64,000 bases of DNA from Azospirillaceae bacterium (GTDB lineage: Bacteria > Pseudomonadota > Alphaproteobacteria > Azospirillales > Azospirillaceae): the NCBI GenBank assembly GCA_035645145.1, contig DASQNC010000036.1, positions 1 to 64,000 on the forward strand. The letters are read 5' to 3'. Numbering within the stretch: the stretch's first letter is position 1; each line of letters opens with the position of its first letter. Position numbers and translations under genes: made by a program. Shown here piece after piece: positions 32,157 through 40,322 of the stretch. The notes under the pieces are model-generated. The model saw nothing but the letters and a program-made list of their open reading frames with translations. It ran no database searches and had not been told where the DNA came from.

Positions 32157-32726
32157 TCAAAGCTCCACCCCGGCGTCCGCCCACTCCTGCGGTGCGGGCC
32201 CGACAGCCCCCGTTTCGACGAAGCGGTCGGATGGATAGTCGTAGGCGGTCAGAAAATACCGCCCCTGCCAGCATCCGCTGACCAGCCAGTAGTAGCCGCC
32301 GGCGGGCAGCCGCGCGCCGGGTGGCGGGGCCTTGAAGCCGCTGGTCCGGGCAATCCGGTTCACCAGCAGCGCGAACTGCCCTGGACTGAGTCGCACCACC
32401 GAGTCCGCGGCCCGCGTCGCCCGCCGCACGTCCCGCGGGCCGGGCACGTCCAACTCGCCCGCTCGGATCAGCCGGGTTTCCACCCAGGCCCCTCCGCGGT
32501 CGCCGACCACTTCGAACGACCGCAATCTATGGATGTGTTCCGCATTCTGGATCAGACGGAACCGGTCTTCGGCTCCAGGTCGGCATCCCGCCCGGATATC
32601 ATCGCCAACCACGAACCGCGCCCACGCCGGGTTCGGCGCCCTTGGCACCTCCACGCTGGGCCCCGCGGCCCCGCAGGCGGCGAGAACCAGTGCGAGGGTG
32701 GTGATCAAATGGGGCCGGGTCCGCAT
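32157..32726 (-). CDS. Predicted lipoprotein, 189 aa, unknown
   Basis: Signal peptide with lipobox LAAC (C18), then a globular domain. No recognised family. Features seen: DDIRAGCRPGAEDRFRLIQN, ETRLIRAGELDVPG, ARTSGFKAPPPGARLPAGGY and YYWLVSGCWQGRYFLTAYDY near the end. Two further Cys residues in the mature part may form a disulfide. Probably held in the inner leaflet of the outer membrane. Divergent from the D,D-carboxypeptidase gene. Confidence 0.78.
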   Translation of the reverse strand: MRTRPHLITTLALVLAACGAAGPSVEVPRAPNPAWARFVVGDDIRAGCRPGAEDRFRLIQNAEHIHRLRSFEVVGDRGGAWVETRLIRAGELDVPGPRDVRRATRAADSVVRLSPGQFALLVNRIARTSGFKAPPPGARLPAGGYYWLVSGCWQGRYFLTAYDYPSDRFVETGAVGPAPQEWADAGVEL

Positions 32727-32905
32727 GGAAAGGATTCATGCACCATTCAGTGCGCACATTCGAGGGGCGCAAGGACCCTCCCTCTTTAGGGCGCACGCCA
32801 AGTCCAGCCTTAGGCGATCCGTACTAGACACTGATTCCACTGATGAATAGTCTGCCGGTGAAGGATTCGCCGCAAATGCGTGGTTCCGTTGGGGGACGAT
32901 CCCGT

Positions 32906-34333
32906 ATGACTGAAAGGGCCATGCCCGACCTCGGCCGCGCATTGGGTCGCGCCATAGTCGTCGCCCTCGTTGCATTAACCCTGGCGCCCCTGGCCGCGAC
33001 GGAAGCGCATGCCGCCCGTAAGCGCGAACGGACCGCCGCCCCACCCACACCGCGGCGGGCGGAGTTCGTGATGGAGGCCGAGTCCGGCCGTGTCCTGCAT
33101 GCCCTCAACGAGGACGTGCTGAACTACCCGGCCTCCCTCACCAAGATGATGACCTTGTACCTGACGTTCGATGCATTGAACGCGGGACGCCTTCGTCTGG
33201 ACCAGCAGATCCCCGTGTCGGCGTTCGCCGCCAGCATGCCGCCGACCAAGATCGGCCTGCCGCCCGGCGCGACGATCGAGGTCGAATCCGCGATCCTGGC
33301 GCTGGTCACCAAATCAGCGAACGATATGGCTGTCGTCCTCGCGGAGGCGATTGGCGGAACGGAGGCCGAATTCGCGCGCCTGATGACCCAGCGCGCGCAC
33401 CAGATCGGCATGACCAGCACCACCTTCCGCAACGCGTCCGGCCTGCCCGACCCCGAGCAGAAGTCCACAGCCCGCGACCTCGCCACGCTTGGCCGGGCGC
33501 TCATCTACAGCCATGGGCGCTACTATCACTATTTCGGCCGGACCGAGTTCAGCTACCGCGGCGTGGTGCACGCCAACCACAACCGCCTGATGCGCCGGTT
33601 CGACGGCATGGACGGTATCAAGACCGGGTTCATCCGGGCCTCGGGGTTCAACCTGGTCGCTTCGGCCGCGCGGGACGGGCGCCGTCTGATCGGGGTTGTG
33701 ATGGGCGGGGAGTCCGCCGTCGCACGCGACAACCGGATGGCAAACATCATGGAAGCGGCCTTCGACCGCCGCACACCACAAGACGCGCCGCCGAGCATCG
33801 CCCGCCCGTCCCCCATCCCGACGGTCCCGACGGCCAACGCCGCAACGGGTGCGGCCCAGACCCGGACCGCAGCCCCCGCCCGCACGCCGGGCAAACCCCA
33901 GGCGAACACACCGCCGAAGCGGCCGGCGGCGCAACCCGCCCAGGGGACAACGGGCGGCACCACGGGCCGCAAGCCGCAGCAGGCCACGTCGGGCGGCACG
34001 GTGGCGGCGGCGGCCCCCGCCGGGACCAGCGGCATCGACCATTTGGCCCGCCAGGTTCAGGAAGGCGACGCCGGTTCGGACTGGGCCATCCAGGTCGGCT
34101 CCTTCTCGACCCAGCTCGCCGGCCGCAAGGCGGCAGATGCCGCCGCGCATCGCCTGGCCGGCCTGTTGGGCGATACCGAACCATCGGTGGTCGCCGTCAA
34201 GACGGGCAAGGGAACCACCTACCGGGCCCGTCTCGTTGGCGTGGACGAACGTACCGCCCGCCAAGCCTGCCAGCAGTTGTCCAAGGCCGGCCAAGCCTGT
34301 GTGACCATTCCGCCCCGCAGCCCGGGTCTGTGA
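32906..34333 (+). CDS. D-alanyl-D-alanine carboxypeptidase with SPOR domain
   Basis: A 475-aa peptidase S11 (DacA/DacC-like) protein that trims the terminal D-Ala from peptidoglycan stem peptides. Signal peptide 1-36 (EAHA-A). The active-site motifs are S77-x-x-K80 (PASLTKMM), S137-A-N139 (KSANDM) and K239-T-G241 (IKTGF). A Pro/Ala/Thr-rich linker (about 290-385) leads to a C-terminal SPOR domain (WAIQVGSFSTQLAGRKAADA, YRARLVGVDERTARQACQ), which binds denuded glycan at the septum. No C-terminal amphipathic anchor: SPOR takes its place. Start chosen for GGGGGA 9 nt upstream; longer starts are in frame. Confidence 0.93.
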   Translation: MTERAMPDLGRALGRAIVVALVALTLAPLAATEAHAARKRERTAAPPTPRRAEFVMEAESGRVLHALNEDVLNYPASLTKMMTLYLTFDALNAGRLRLDQQIPVSAFAASMPPTKIGLPPGATIEVESAILALVTKSANDMAVVLAEAIGGTEAEFARLMTQRAHQIGMTSTTFRNASGLPDPEQKSTARDLATLGRALIYSHGRYYHYFGRTEFSYRGVVHANHNRLMRRFDGMDGIKTGFIRASGFNLVASAARDGRRLIGVVMGGESAVARDNRMANIMEAAFDRRTPQDAPPSIARPSPIPTVPTANAATGAAQTRTAAPARTPGKPQANTPPKRPAAQPAQGTTGGTTGRKPQQATSGGTVAAAAPAGTSGIDHLARQVQEGDAGSDWAIQVGSFSTQLAGRKAADAAAHRLAGLLGDTEPSVVAVKTGKGTTYRARLVGVDERTARQACQQLSKAGQACVTIPPRSPGL

Positions 34334-34383
34334 GCAGTCCGGACCTCTGACAAGCCGCGCGCCCGTGCCCGGCGGGATTTGGC

Positions 34384-35067
34384 CTACACGTCCGGGGTGA
34401 GCCGCGCCCTGGGAAACCTGTAGAGGCCGTTCCCGCCAAGCAGGACGGCCTCGTACCCATGGGGGAACAGGCGTTCCACCGTGGGGTCTCGCACATTCAA
34501 GCCGCCTGCAAAGGCCCCGAAGGCGGGCAGCAACAGCCGGACGCCGTCCGTCACGAAGCAACGGCACCGCAGGCGCCGCAGCCGTGTCCGCACGGCGCCG
34601 ACCGGATGGTAGTGGCCGGACACCTCGCCCGGAACGGGCTCCGCGGCGGCTTCGTGCCGAAACGTCAGAGGCCCGAGGCGAAACTCCCGCGCCACACGCC
34701 CCCCCCATGTGTCGGGCGGGCGGGGATCGTGGTTGCCCACGACCCAGATCCAATCGCACATGCTGGTCATCTGCCCGATCCGCACCCCATCCCCAGGCAG
34801 CACGCGGCCTTCCGCTGCCGGATCGTGGAAACTGTCGCCCAGGCAGACCAGGGTTTCGGGCGCATATCGGGCCACCACCTCGGCCAGAAGGTCGAGGGTA
34901 CGGGCCGTGTCATAGGGGGGCAGCAGGCAGCCGCGGGCCGCCAGACCGGACCCTTTTTCGAAATGCAGGTCCGCGACCACAAGCGTCTTCCGCTCCGCCC
35001 AGAACAGTGCCCCGGACAAGTCGGCCGCAAGTAGCGCGCCATTCAGTGTCAACGTAACTGCAGTCAT
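34384..35067 (-). CDS. pdeM: PdeM, ligase-associated DNA-repair metallophosphoesterase
   Basis: A 227-aa calcineurin-like phosphoesterase. Metal motifs in order: D33-L-H35 (VVADLHFEKGSGLA), G77-D78 (CLGDSFHD), G-N112-H113-D114 (WVVGNHD) and GHYHP (about 146-150). The FEKGSGLAARGCLLPPYDT string is typical of the PdeM family, usually encoded near an ATP-dependent ligase, a Lhr-type helicase and an exonuclease. None of those partners is here. The start follows the family's short N-terminus. Confidence 0.87.
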   Translation of the reverse strand: MTAVTLTLNGALLAADLSGALFWAERKTLVVADLHFEKGSGLAARGCLLPPYDTARTLDLLAEVVARYAPETLVCLGDSFHDPAAEGRVLPGDGVRIGQMTSMCDWIWVVGNHDPRPPDTWGGRVAREFRLGPLTFRHEAAAEPVPGEVSGHYHPVGAVRTRLRRLRCRCFVTDGVRLLLPAFGAFAGGLNVRDPTVERLFPHGYEAVLLGGNGLYRFPRARLTPDV

Positions 35068-35416
35068 CTGAAAGCACGGGTCCACGGGTATTCACGATCC
35101 GTCCAAGCCCGAGATTGGATGTTCAACCTGGCGGCGCAATCCGGTGCACGGAATCGCCTTGACATCCCACCCGCCACCGTCAAAAAACCCAACCACACCG
35201 CCTTCCGTATACAAAATCATCAACCCGCGACGCATCCACCGACAGGGCGGGCGGCACAAACAAACTCCGACACGGGCTTGCATTAGCTAGAAGTGTTTTG
35301 CCTGCGCGACGTTTGGACACCATCGACGAGACACCTGAGTGCTGCAAATCCCTATTGCCGACCCGACGAAATCGTATACAAGTGAACTGCAACCCTTGCG
35401 GTTGAAGGCAGAGGCC
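35068..35416. other. Intergenic region between pdeM and the XRE regulator
   Basis: No convincing gene; a 63-codon minus-strand frame is not supported. The region is AT-richer than average. TATACA at 35375-35380, 37 nt before the regulator's GTG, is a plausible -10, with only a weak -35. Confidence 0.5.
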
Positions 35417-35893
35417 GTGACGACGAAAGGTGCCCTGATGAAGACAATGCTCGGTCCGGCCCACACGATTTCCCGGCGGGGCGAGGGTCCAAATCCCATC
35501 GACATCCATGTCGGCCAGCGGCTTCGCCTGCGGCGCACGCTCCTTGGCCTCAGCCAGGAGAAGCTGGGCGAAGCCATCGGCATCACCTTCCAGCAGTTGC
35601 AGAAGTACGAGCGCGGCGCCAACCGCATCAGTGCGTCACGGCTGTTCAACCTGTCCCAAGTCCTGGGCGTGCAGGTCAGCTACTTCTTCGAGGATCTGCC
35701 CCCGCCAGCCGAAATGCATGTGGTCATCGAAGGCGACACCCCCGAAGCCCACGAGGTGGAGGCAATGGCACGCCGCGAGACGTTGGAACTGGTGCGCGCC
35801 TACTACCGGATCACCGACCCGGCCGTCCGCCGGCGGACGTTCGAGCTGCTGAAGGCCTTGGGCGGCGAAACGCCGGTCGACGCGGCCGCCTGA
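35417..35893 (+). CDS. XRE-family (Cro/CI-type) regulator
   Basis: A 158-aa protein. After about 28 variable residues comes an HTH_3 domain: NPIDIHVGQRLRLRRTLLGL, SQEKLGEAIGITFQQLQKYE and RGANRISASRLFNLSQVLGV, then SYFFEDL. The C-terminal helical tail (RRETLELVRAYYRITDPAVR) is shared by a widespread alphaproteobacterial group of small regulators. Target and signal unknown. GTG has AAGGCAGAGG upstream; ATG at 35438 with AAGG is the alternative. Confidence 0.9.
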   Translation: MTTKGALMKTMLGPAHTISRRGEGPNPIDIHVGQRLRLRRTLLGLSQEKLGEAIGITFQQLQKYERGANRISASRLFNLSQVLGVQVSYFFEDLPPPAEMHVVIEGDTPEAHEVEAMARRETLELVRAYYRITDPAVRRRTFELLKALGGETPVDAAA

Positions 35894-36010
35894 CCCGTCC
35901 CCCGGCCGGTTTCCAGCGCGGACACGGGCACGGGTTGGCGGCGGCAGCGCGGCTCATCTATCATACCGGGCAAGGGTGGGCCGACCCGGCCGCCGCACCT
36001 GGACAGTTCC

Positions 36011-36355
36011 ATGCAGAAGACCATGCCGAAAGGCGACCGCCGCGTGCGCCCCCGTCTTAGCGACGACAAGACCAGCGAACTGGCGGACATGTTCCGCCTG
36101 ATGAGCGATCCCAGCCGTCTGCGAATCATCCTGGCCTGCCTGGACGAACCCGCCTCGGTCGGAGACATGGCGCAGGAATTGGGCTTGTCGGCCTCGCTGG
36201 TCAGCCACCACCTGCGGCTATTGCGGGCCGGGCGTCTGATCCAAGCGGAACGCCGCGGCAACCGGGTCTTCTACCTGATCACCGACGAGCATATCCGGCG
36301 CACGCTTTCCGACATGGCCGACCATGTGGCGGAAAGCGGGGACGAGGTGGAGTGA
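36011..36355 (+). CDS. ArsR-family transcriptional regulator
   Basis: A 114-aa winged-helix protein. It has LADMFRLMSDPSRLRIILAC, VGDMAQELGLSASLVSHHLR (recognition helix), LLRAGRLIQAERRGNRVFY and the tail ITDEHIRRTLSDMADHVAES. No cysteine pair is present in the helix that binds As/Cd in ArsR/CadC, apart from one Cys (ILACLDE), so metal sensing is uncertain. The stop overlaps the GTG of the next gene (GTGA), so the two are coupled and it may regulate that unit. Confidence 0.92.
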   Translation: MQKTMPKGDRRVRPRLSDDKTSELADMFRLMSDPSRLRIILACLDEPASVGDMAQELGLSASLVSHHLRLLRAGRLIQAERRGNRVFYLITDEHIRRTLSDMADHVAESGDEVE

Positions 36356-36828
36356 ACGACCCGGACGGCGCGAACGGTCGCGCATCCGTGGCCATGGTCG
36401 ATCCAGCACTTATCCACGGTGCCGACGGCATCCCCAGCCCCGTTTGCCCCTGCCCCGTTTGCGGCGGCCGGCTCGAATCCTGGGCCCCGGGCTGGTCCCG
36501 TTGCCGAAACTGCGGCTTGCGCGCAGCCGATGATCCGGGGGACGGAGCTGCACGGACAACCTCCGCCTTGTCCGATCCCGCTTTCGCACGGGATCCCGCC
36601 GCCTGGGCGGCCGCCCTGGCGGCGGCGACGCCACCGGGCGGAATGGCAGTCGTGGAAACCGCCGATGCCGGGCACTGGCGCCGCCCGGCATTGCCGCCAC
36701 CGGGCGCCCACTTCGCCTTCACCGCCAAGAGCCTGACCTGGCTGATGGAGCGGCACGGAATGCGGGTGGCCAGCCGCCGCCTGCGCTGGCGACCGGTTCT
36801 GCGCGTCGTCCTCCGCCGGTCGATCTGA
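36352..36828 (+). CDS. Zinc-ribbon protein, remnant of a methyltransferase
   Basis: A 158-aa protein. An N-terminal zinc ribbon, C34-P-V-C37 and C51-R-N-C54 (CPVCGG, CRNCGL), is followed by a C-terminal segment, PPGGMAVVETADAGHW and HFAFTAKSLTWLMERHGMRV. This is the arrangement of class I methyltransferases that carry a zinc ribbon (ribbon, SAM core, then PGGxLVVETP and the HxxHFS/GF tail). Here the middle SAM-binding core (GxGxG motif, about 100 residues) is absent, so it cannot be an ordinary methyltransferase. It may be a truncated gene or a binding protein. GTG start coupled to arsR. Confidence 0.6.
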   Translation: MNDPDGANGRASVAMVDPALIHGADGIPSPVCPCPVCGGRLESWAPGWSRCRNCGLRAADDPGDGAARTTSALSDPAFARDPAAWAAALAAATPPGGMAVVETADAGHWRRPALPPPGAHFAFTAKSLTWLMERHGMRVASRRLRWRPVLRVVLRRSI

Positions 36829-36957
36829 GCGTGAGCGCCCGTTCCAGGAAAGGTTCGCGATGACAAACTCCCCGACACCGGTCGCGACTGGCTGCGTGTG
36901 CGCCATCGCCCCGGGCTGCGTCATGCCCTCCCTCCCGCGCGTGGATTGGGCGCATCG

Positions 36958-37890
36958 ATGACGGATGCCAACCAGGACGCACCGGAGCCTCTTGGAGCCA
37001 CCGGCTATCTCGCCCCCGAAGGGTTCGTCGACGAGTTGGTCGCGGAACTCGGCGAGGTGTCGTCGGTGCACGGCCGGCTGGTGTTCGCGCCGGGCCCGCC
37101 GCGACCGGCGGCGTGGTGCCACAACATCTGGATCGACCCGGTGCGGATTCCCATTGCCTCGATCAAGGACGGCGCGCGGCGGCTGAAGGCGATCCAGCGG
37201 AACTGGTGGCCCTACGCGGCGGGGCATTTCCGGCGGACGGAGCTGATCCAGGCCCAGTTGCCCCATGTTTCCGCCAAGCCGATTGTCTTCCCGCAGCCGC
37301 TGCCCACGGCCCCGCTCGGGTCCTGGACCCTGCTGGATCCCGACACGATGGTCGCTTCGGCGTGCTGCACCAGCCCCTGGCCCAATGGGGAACCCCAGTT
37401 CGTCGAGGACAGGCAGGCCCCCCCGAACCGGGCCTACCTGAAGCTCTGGGAAGCCTTCTCGGTCACCGGCCGTTGGCCCCGGCCGGGAGAACGGTGCCTG
37501 GACATGGGCGCATCACCCGGCGGCTGGACATGGGTCCTGGCGTCGTTGGGGGCCGATGTCACGGCCGTGGACAAGGCCCCCCTCGATCCGCGCATCGCGG
37601 CCATGCCCAACGTCCGCGTCCGTCAGGAAAGCGCGTTCGGTCTGGACCCGCACGACGTGGGTTTGGTGGATTGGCTCTGCTGGGATGTCATCTGCTACCC
37701 GCAGCGGCTCCGGCAGTTGCTGGACCGCTGGTTGGCCGCGGACACCGTCCGGAATCTCATCTGCACCATCAAATTCCAGGGGCCGACCGACCCGGCGGTT
37801 GTGCGGGACTTCCAGCAGATACCCGGCTCGACCGTCCGGCACCTGTCCCAGAACAAGCATGAACTGACCTGGATGCGGCTCACGGAATAG
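36958..37890 (+). CDS. RlmM/FtsJ-type SAM-dependent RNA methyltransferase
   Basis: A 310-aa protein. The C-terminal FtsJ-like domain has SAM motif I CLDMGASPGGWTWVLASLGA (180-199) and VTAVDKAPLD. The K-D-K-E tetrad typical of 2'-O-ribose methyltransferases is K162 (AYLKLWE), D243 (CWDVICYP), K272 (IKFQGP) and E302 (NKHELTW). The N-terminal part resembles the RlmM RNA-binding region only in outline. It is close to the group that methylates C2498 of 23S rRNA, though shorter than E. coli RlmM. The start is an ATG next to a weak ribosome site. Confidence 0.85.
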   Translation: MTDANQDAPEPLGATGYLAPEGFVDELVAELGEVSSVHGRLVFAPGPPRPAAWCHNIWIDPVRIPIASIKDGARRLKAIQRNWWPYAAGHFRRTELIQAQLPHVSAKPIVFPQPLPTAPLGSWTLLDPDTMVASACCTSPWPNGEPQFVEDRQAPPNRAYLKLWEAFSVTGRWPRPGERCLDMGASPGGWTWVLASLGADVTAVDKAPLDPRIAAMPNVRVRQESAFGLDPHDVGLVDWLCWDVICYPQRLRQLLDRWLAADTVRNLICTIKFQGPTDPAVVRDFQQIPGSTVRHLSQNKHELTWMRLTE

Positions 37891-37891
37891 G

Positions 37892-38848
37892 TCACCCCGC
37901 CGCCCCTGCTTCCGCCGGACCGGCCAGCGCACCGCCGCGGGCACGGTGGGCCCGTTTCATGGCAAGGTCGATGGCCGGGCGCATGGCAAGCGCGGCGTCC
38001 CGCCCAAGGCGGATCAACTCCTCGGACTGATCGAAATCGAGCATGCCGACGTGCCCGATGGGCGGCGCGATCACCACGTCCGCCGGCTCGCCGGCAAGGC
38101 GCGAGCGGGTGATCCGGTCCTGCATGATGTCGACGGCGCCGGCCAGTGCCTCGACCACATTCGGCACGGGGCTTTTCGGCTTGACGAACTGCTGGGCCAA
38201 GGCCCTGGTGGTCTCGCCGAGCCTCAGTCCGAATTGGGCCAACGGATTCTCGGGCACCTGGATGCGGCGGGGTTGGGCATGGCGGGTCAGCCGTGGCAGG
38301 CCCGGCATGTCTCCGTTGAGGTTCACCGCGATCACGAGATCGGCCCCCATGGCGCGCGCCAGGGACACCGGAACGGGGTTGACAAGCGCCCCGTCCACCA
38401 GCCAGCGGCCCTCGTGCAGCACCGACGGGATCAATCCGGGAATTGCGACGGAGGCATGAATGCCATGGAGCATCGGCCCTTCCCGGATCCAGACCTCGCG
38501 GCCCGTCGCAAGCTCCGTCGCCACGACGCCGAAGGGCTTTCGCAGCTGCTCCATGGGGACGTCGGTCACCTCGTTCCGGAATCGCTCGAAGGCCTTTTCG
38601 ACAGTCACCAGCCCCCCCTTGGAGAAGGTGACGTCCAGCAATGACAGGACACCGAACAAGCCGATGGATTTCGCCCAGGCTTGCAAGGGGTCCAACTGCC
38701 CGGTTAACCAGGCGCCGCCCACCAGGGCACCGACGGATGTGCCGCAGACGATGTCCGGTTCGATACCGGCCTCCTGCAAGACCTGAAGAACCCCGACATG
38801 CGCCCAGCCGCGTGCGGCGCCGCTTCCTAGAACCAACCCGATCTTCAT
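37892..38848 (-). CDS. Patatin-like phospholipase (RssA-like)
   Basis: A 318-aa patatin-fold serine hydrolase. The oxyanion hole is GSGAARGWAH (8-17), the nucleophile motif GTSVGA (S38) and the catalytic Asp VDGALVNP (D152), so the Ser-Asp dyad is intact. The IPSVLHEGRWLVDGALVNPV string is typical of the bacterial RssA/YchK group of putative lipid acyl hydrolases. No signal peptide. The ribosome site AAGGGGTGG lies 8 nt upstream of ATG. Convergent with the methyltransferase: only one base separates the two stops. Confidence 0.9.
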   Translation of the reverse strand: MKIGLVLGSGAARGWAHVGVLQVLQEAGIEPDIVCGTSVGALVGGAWLTGQLDPLQAWAKSIGLFGVLSLLDVTFSKGGLVTVEKAFERFRNEVTDVPMEQLRKPFGVVATELATGREVWIREGPMLHGIHASVAIPGLIPSVLHEGRWLVDGALVNPVPVSLARAMGADLVIAVNLNGDMPGLPRLTRHAQPRRIQVPENPLAQFGLRLGETTRALAQQFVKPKSPVPNVVEALAGAVDIMQDRITRSRLAGEPADVVIAPPIGHVGMLDFDQSEELIRLGRDAALAMRPAIDLAMKRAHRARGGALAGPAEAGAAG

Positions 38849-39168
38849 GCCGCCACCCCTTCGTGGAGGCATCCGTTATGGCGTGAACGCCCCCGCCGGG
38901 GAAAGGGGCGTGCCCATACGTCACGCCGGTTGGGCAAGGAAGCAGGGTCCCAGGTCGAAGCCACCTCACCCGGAAGGCCCGAAATGCGCAGTCCGGGCCG
39001 ACAACGGAACAAAACAGGCATGCACAGCCTGCCGCAGCATGCGGACCCGAGGAACATAAGAAGAATATCCAGTGAACCGAAGCGGCCCGACTCGGGGCCA
39101 GGAATTCACCCGACAGCGGCTTGCCGGATCGCGGACGAGCCCCCACCTCGAAGATCAGGGGGAAGATC
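38849..39168. other. 320-nt intergenic region rich in nested stem-loops
   Basis: No credible protein gene. Several hairpins can be drawn on the plus strand: GGCGTGA/TCACGCC enclosing ACGCCCC/GGGGCGT (about 38880-38930); an outer GGGTCC (38945-38950) with GGACCC (39043-39048) enclosing GGCCCG/CGGGCC, CAGGC/GCCTG and CCGCA/TGCGG. It does not match the SRP, 6S, tmRNA or RNase P landmarks I know. It could be a small RNA or a long leader for the patatin gene. Confidence 0.45.
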
Positions 39169-39537
39169 ATGGGACGGACGGCATCACGGCTGATCGCGGC
39201 GTGCACCGTACTGGCCAGCCTTGTTTGGACGCCCCCTCCGGCGACCGCTCAAGCACAGCCGGGCGGACAGGCTCCGTCCATCGGCGGACCGCCGCCTGTG
39301 GTTCGACCGCCACGCCACCCGATCCCCCCCTCGCGGTTGCCGCCCACCACTCCCCTGCCCGACCGACCGCCGGCGCTGGAACGCCAGAAGACACTGAACG
39401 ATCGGCAGGATCTGCAAGGCGCCATACGCCAGTACGAGCAGTTGGAGCGCATGGGGGACGCGTCGGTCGAGGACCGTCGCAGGAGGCGCGAGATGCAAGG
39501 GGATCTCGACCGCGTGGACCGTGCATTGGGCCGTTGA
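39169..39537 (+). CDS. Small exported protein, 122 aa, unknown
   Basis: Signal peptide (about 1-28, ending ATA-Q), then a Pro-rich stretch (PPPVVRPPRHPIPPSRLPP), then a charged helical C-terminal part (RQDLQGAIRQYEQLERMGD, EDRRRRREMQGDLDRVDRAL) that may form a coiled coil. No family was recognised. Expected in the periplasm. AGGGGGAAGATC precedes ATG, giving a clear start; in-frame Met 16 codons upstream is less likely. 64 nt ahead of the Pmp3-type gene. Confidence 0.72.
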   Translation: MGRTASRLIAACTVLASLVWTPPPATAQAQPGGQAPSIGGPPPVVRPPRHPIPPSRLPPTTPLPDRPPALERQKTLNDRQDLQGAIRQYEQLERMGDASVEDRRRRREMQGDLDRVDRALGR

Positions 39538-39568
39538 CCTCCGGTCACCGGCCGGGCTGCGGCGGGTT

Positions 39569-39593
39569 GGAACCATCCCCGGCCACGCCCGTT
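39569..39593 (+). promoter_or_regulatory. EcfG-type general-stress promoter of the Pmp3 gene
   Basis: GGAAC (39569-39573), 16 nt, CGTT (39590-39593), an exact match to the alphaproteobacterial EcfG consensus. The ATG follows 8 nt after the -10, so the transcript would start at or next to the start codon, giving a leaderless mRNA. Confidence 0.65.
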
Positions 39594-39601
39594 CCCGCGG
39601 C

Positions 39602-39760
39602 ATGGACATACTGCGCATCCTGTTGGCGATCCTGCTGCCACCCGTTGGCGTGTTCCTTCAGGTCGGGCTCGGCCTGCATTTCTGGATCAATATTCTGCTG
39701 ACACTGCTCGGCTACATTCCCGGCATCATTCACGCGCTCTGGGTCATCGTGCGGAAATGA
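39602..39760 (+). CDS. YqaE/Pmp3-family membrane protein
   Basis: A 52-aa proteolipid with two hydrophobic helices: LRILLAILLPPVGVFLQVGL and HFWINILLTLLGYIPGIIHA, ending LWVIVRK. The LPPVGVFL and LGYIPGIIHA motifs define the UPF0057/PMP3 family. In plants and yeast these are salt- and cold-induced and affect membrane potential. No ribosome site precedes the ATG, consistent with the leaderless transcript predicted from the EcfG promoter. The next gene starts 4 nt after the stop, so the two are co-transcribed. Confidence 0.93.
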   Translation: MDILRILLAILLPPVGVFLQVGLGLHFWINILLTLLGYIPGIIHALWVIVRK

Positions 39761-39764
39761 CCGC

Positions 39765-40124
39765 ATGATGCGTGACCAGACCCCCGAGGCGGCCCGCCTG
39801 ATGCGTCTGGTCCGTTTGGCGGACCTGATGGACAGCCGCTGGCGCATCCCCCTGACACGGATGCGCATAGGGCTGGACAGCGTGATCGGGTGGGTTCCCG
39901 TCGTCGGCGACATGACCGGCGCCGCAGTGGGCGCCTGGATCCTCCTGGAGGCGGCCCGCATGGGCGCGCCGCCCCTGTTGCTCGCCCGCATGGCGGCCAA
40001 CCTGGGCATCGATTGGGCGGTGGGCACCGTCCCGGTCCTGGGCGACCTGTTCGACATGGTTTTCAAATCGAACCGTCGCAACCTGCGCCTGCTGAGCGAA
40101 CACTTCCTGAATGCCAAACGCTGA
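39765..40124 (+). CDS. DUF4112 membrane-associated protein
   Basis: A 119-aa protein with the DUF4112 pattern: RLADLMDSRWRIPLTRMRIG, LDSVIGWVPVVGDMTGAAVG, LLLARMAANLGIDWAVGTVP and VLGDLFDMVFKSNRRNLRLL. The twice-repeated G-x-x-P-V-x-GD motif is diagnostic. Two weakly hydrophobic segments suggest membrane association. Function unknown; the family often accompanies stress membrane proteins. In an operon with the Pmp3-type gene, hence probably under EcfG control. Confidence 0.9.
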   Translation: MMRDQTPEAARLMRLVRLADLMDSRWRIPLTRMRIGLDSVIGWVPVVGDMTGAAVGAWILLEAARMGAPPLLLARMAANLGIDWAVGTVPVLGDLFDMVFKSNRRNLRLLSEHFLNAKR

Positions 40125-40225
40125 CGCCGGCCTCTGACCAGGCAGATTCACCCGACCAACTCGGCAAACGCTGCCGCTCCGGCGGGGCCGCCGGCCTTAA
40201 GTTCTTGATTCAAAGACGCCGCCCC

Positions 40226-40242
40226 TTGGCACACGAATTGCT
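40226..40242 (+). promoter_or_regulatory. Sigma-54 (-24/-12) promoter for flagellin
   Basis: TTGGCACACGAATTGCT: the -24 GG (40228-40229) and -12 GC (40240-40241) are exactly 12 bp apart, and TGGCAC/TTGCT are consensus. Transcription would begin near 40252, 70 nt before the flagellin ATG. An RpoN activator of FlbD/FleQ type is expected. Confidence 0.88.
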
Positions 40243-40322
40243 TGACCGAACGCCGGATAGGTCGGGCCACACCCGGCCGCTTGTCAGCTCGCTCCGTCGT
40301 GCCGCCCGTAGGGAGTACGGTC

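Noticed and set aside
35092-35283. 63-codon minus-strand frame upstream of pdeM
   Set aside because: No ribosome site, odd composition (Cys/Arg-rich) and no neighbours to support it.
38849-39168. SRP (4.5S), 6S, tmRNA or RNase P RNA
   Set aside because: Fragments such as CCGGAAGG and GGAAGCAGG look similar, but the defining SRP loop and other landmark orders are absent.
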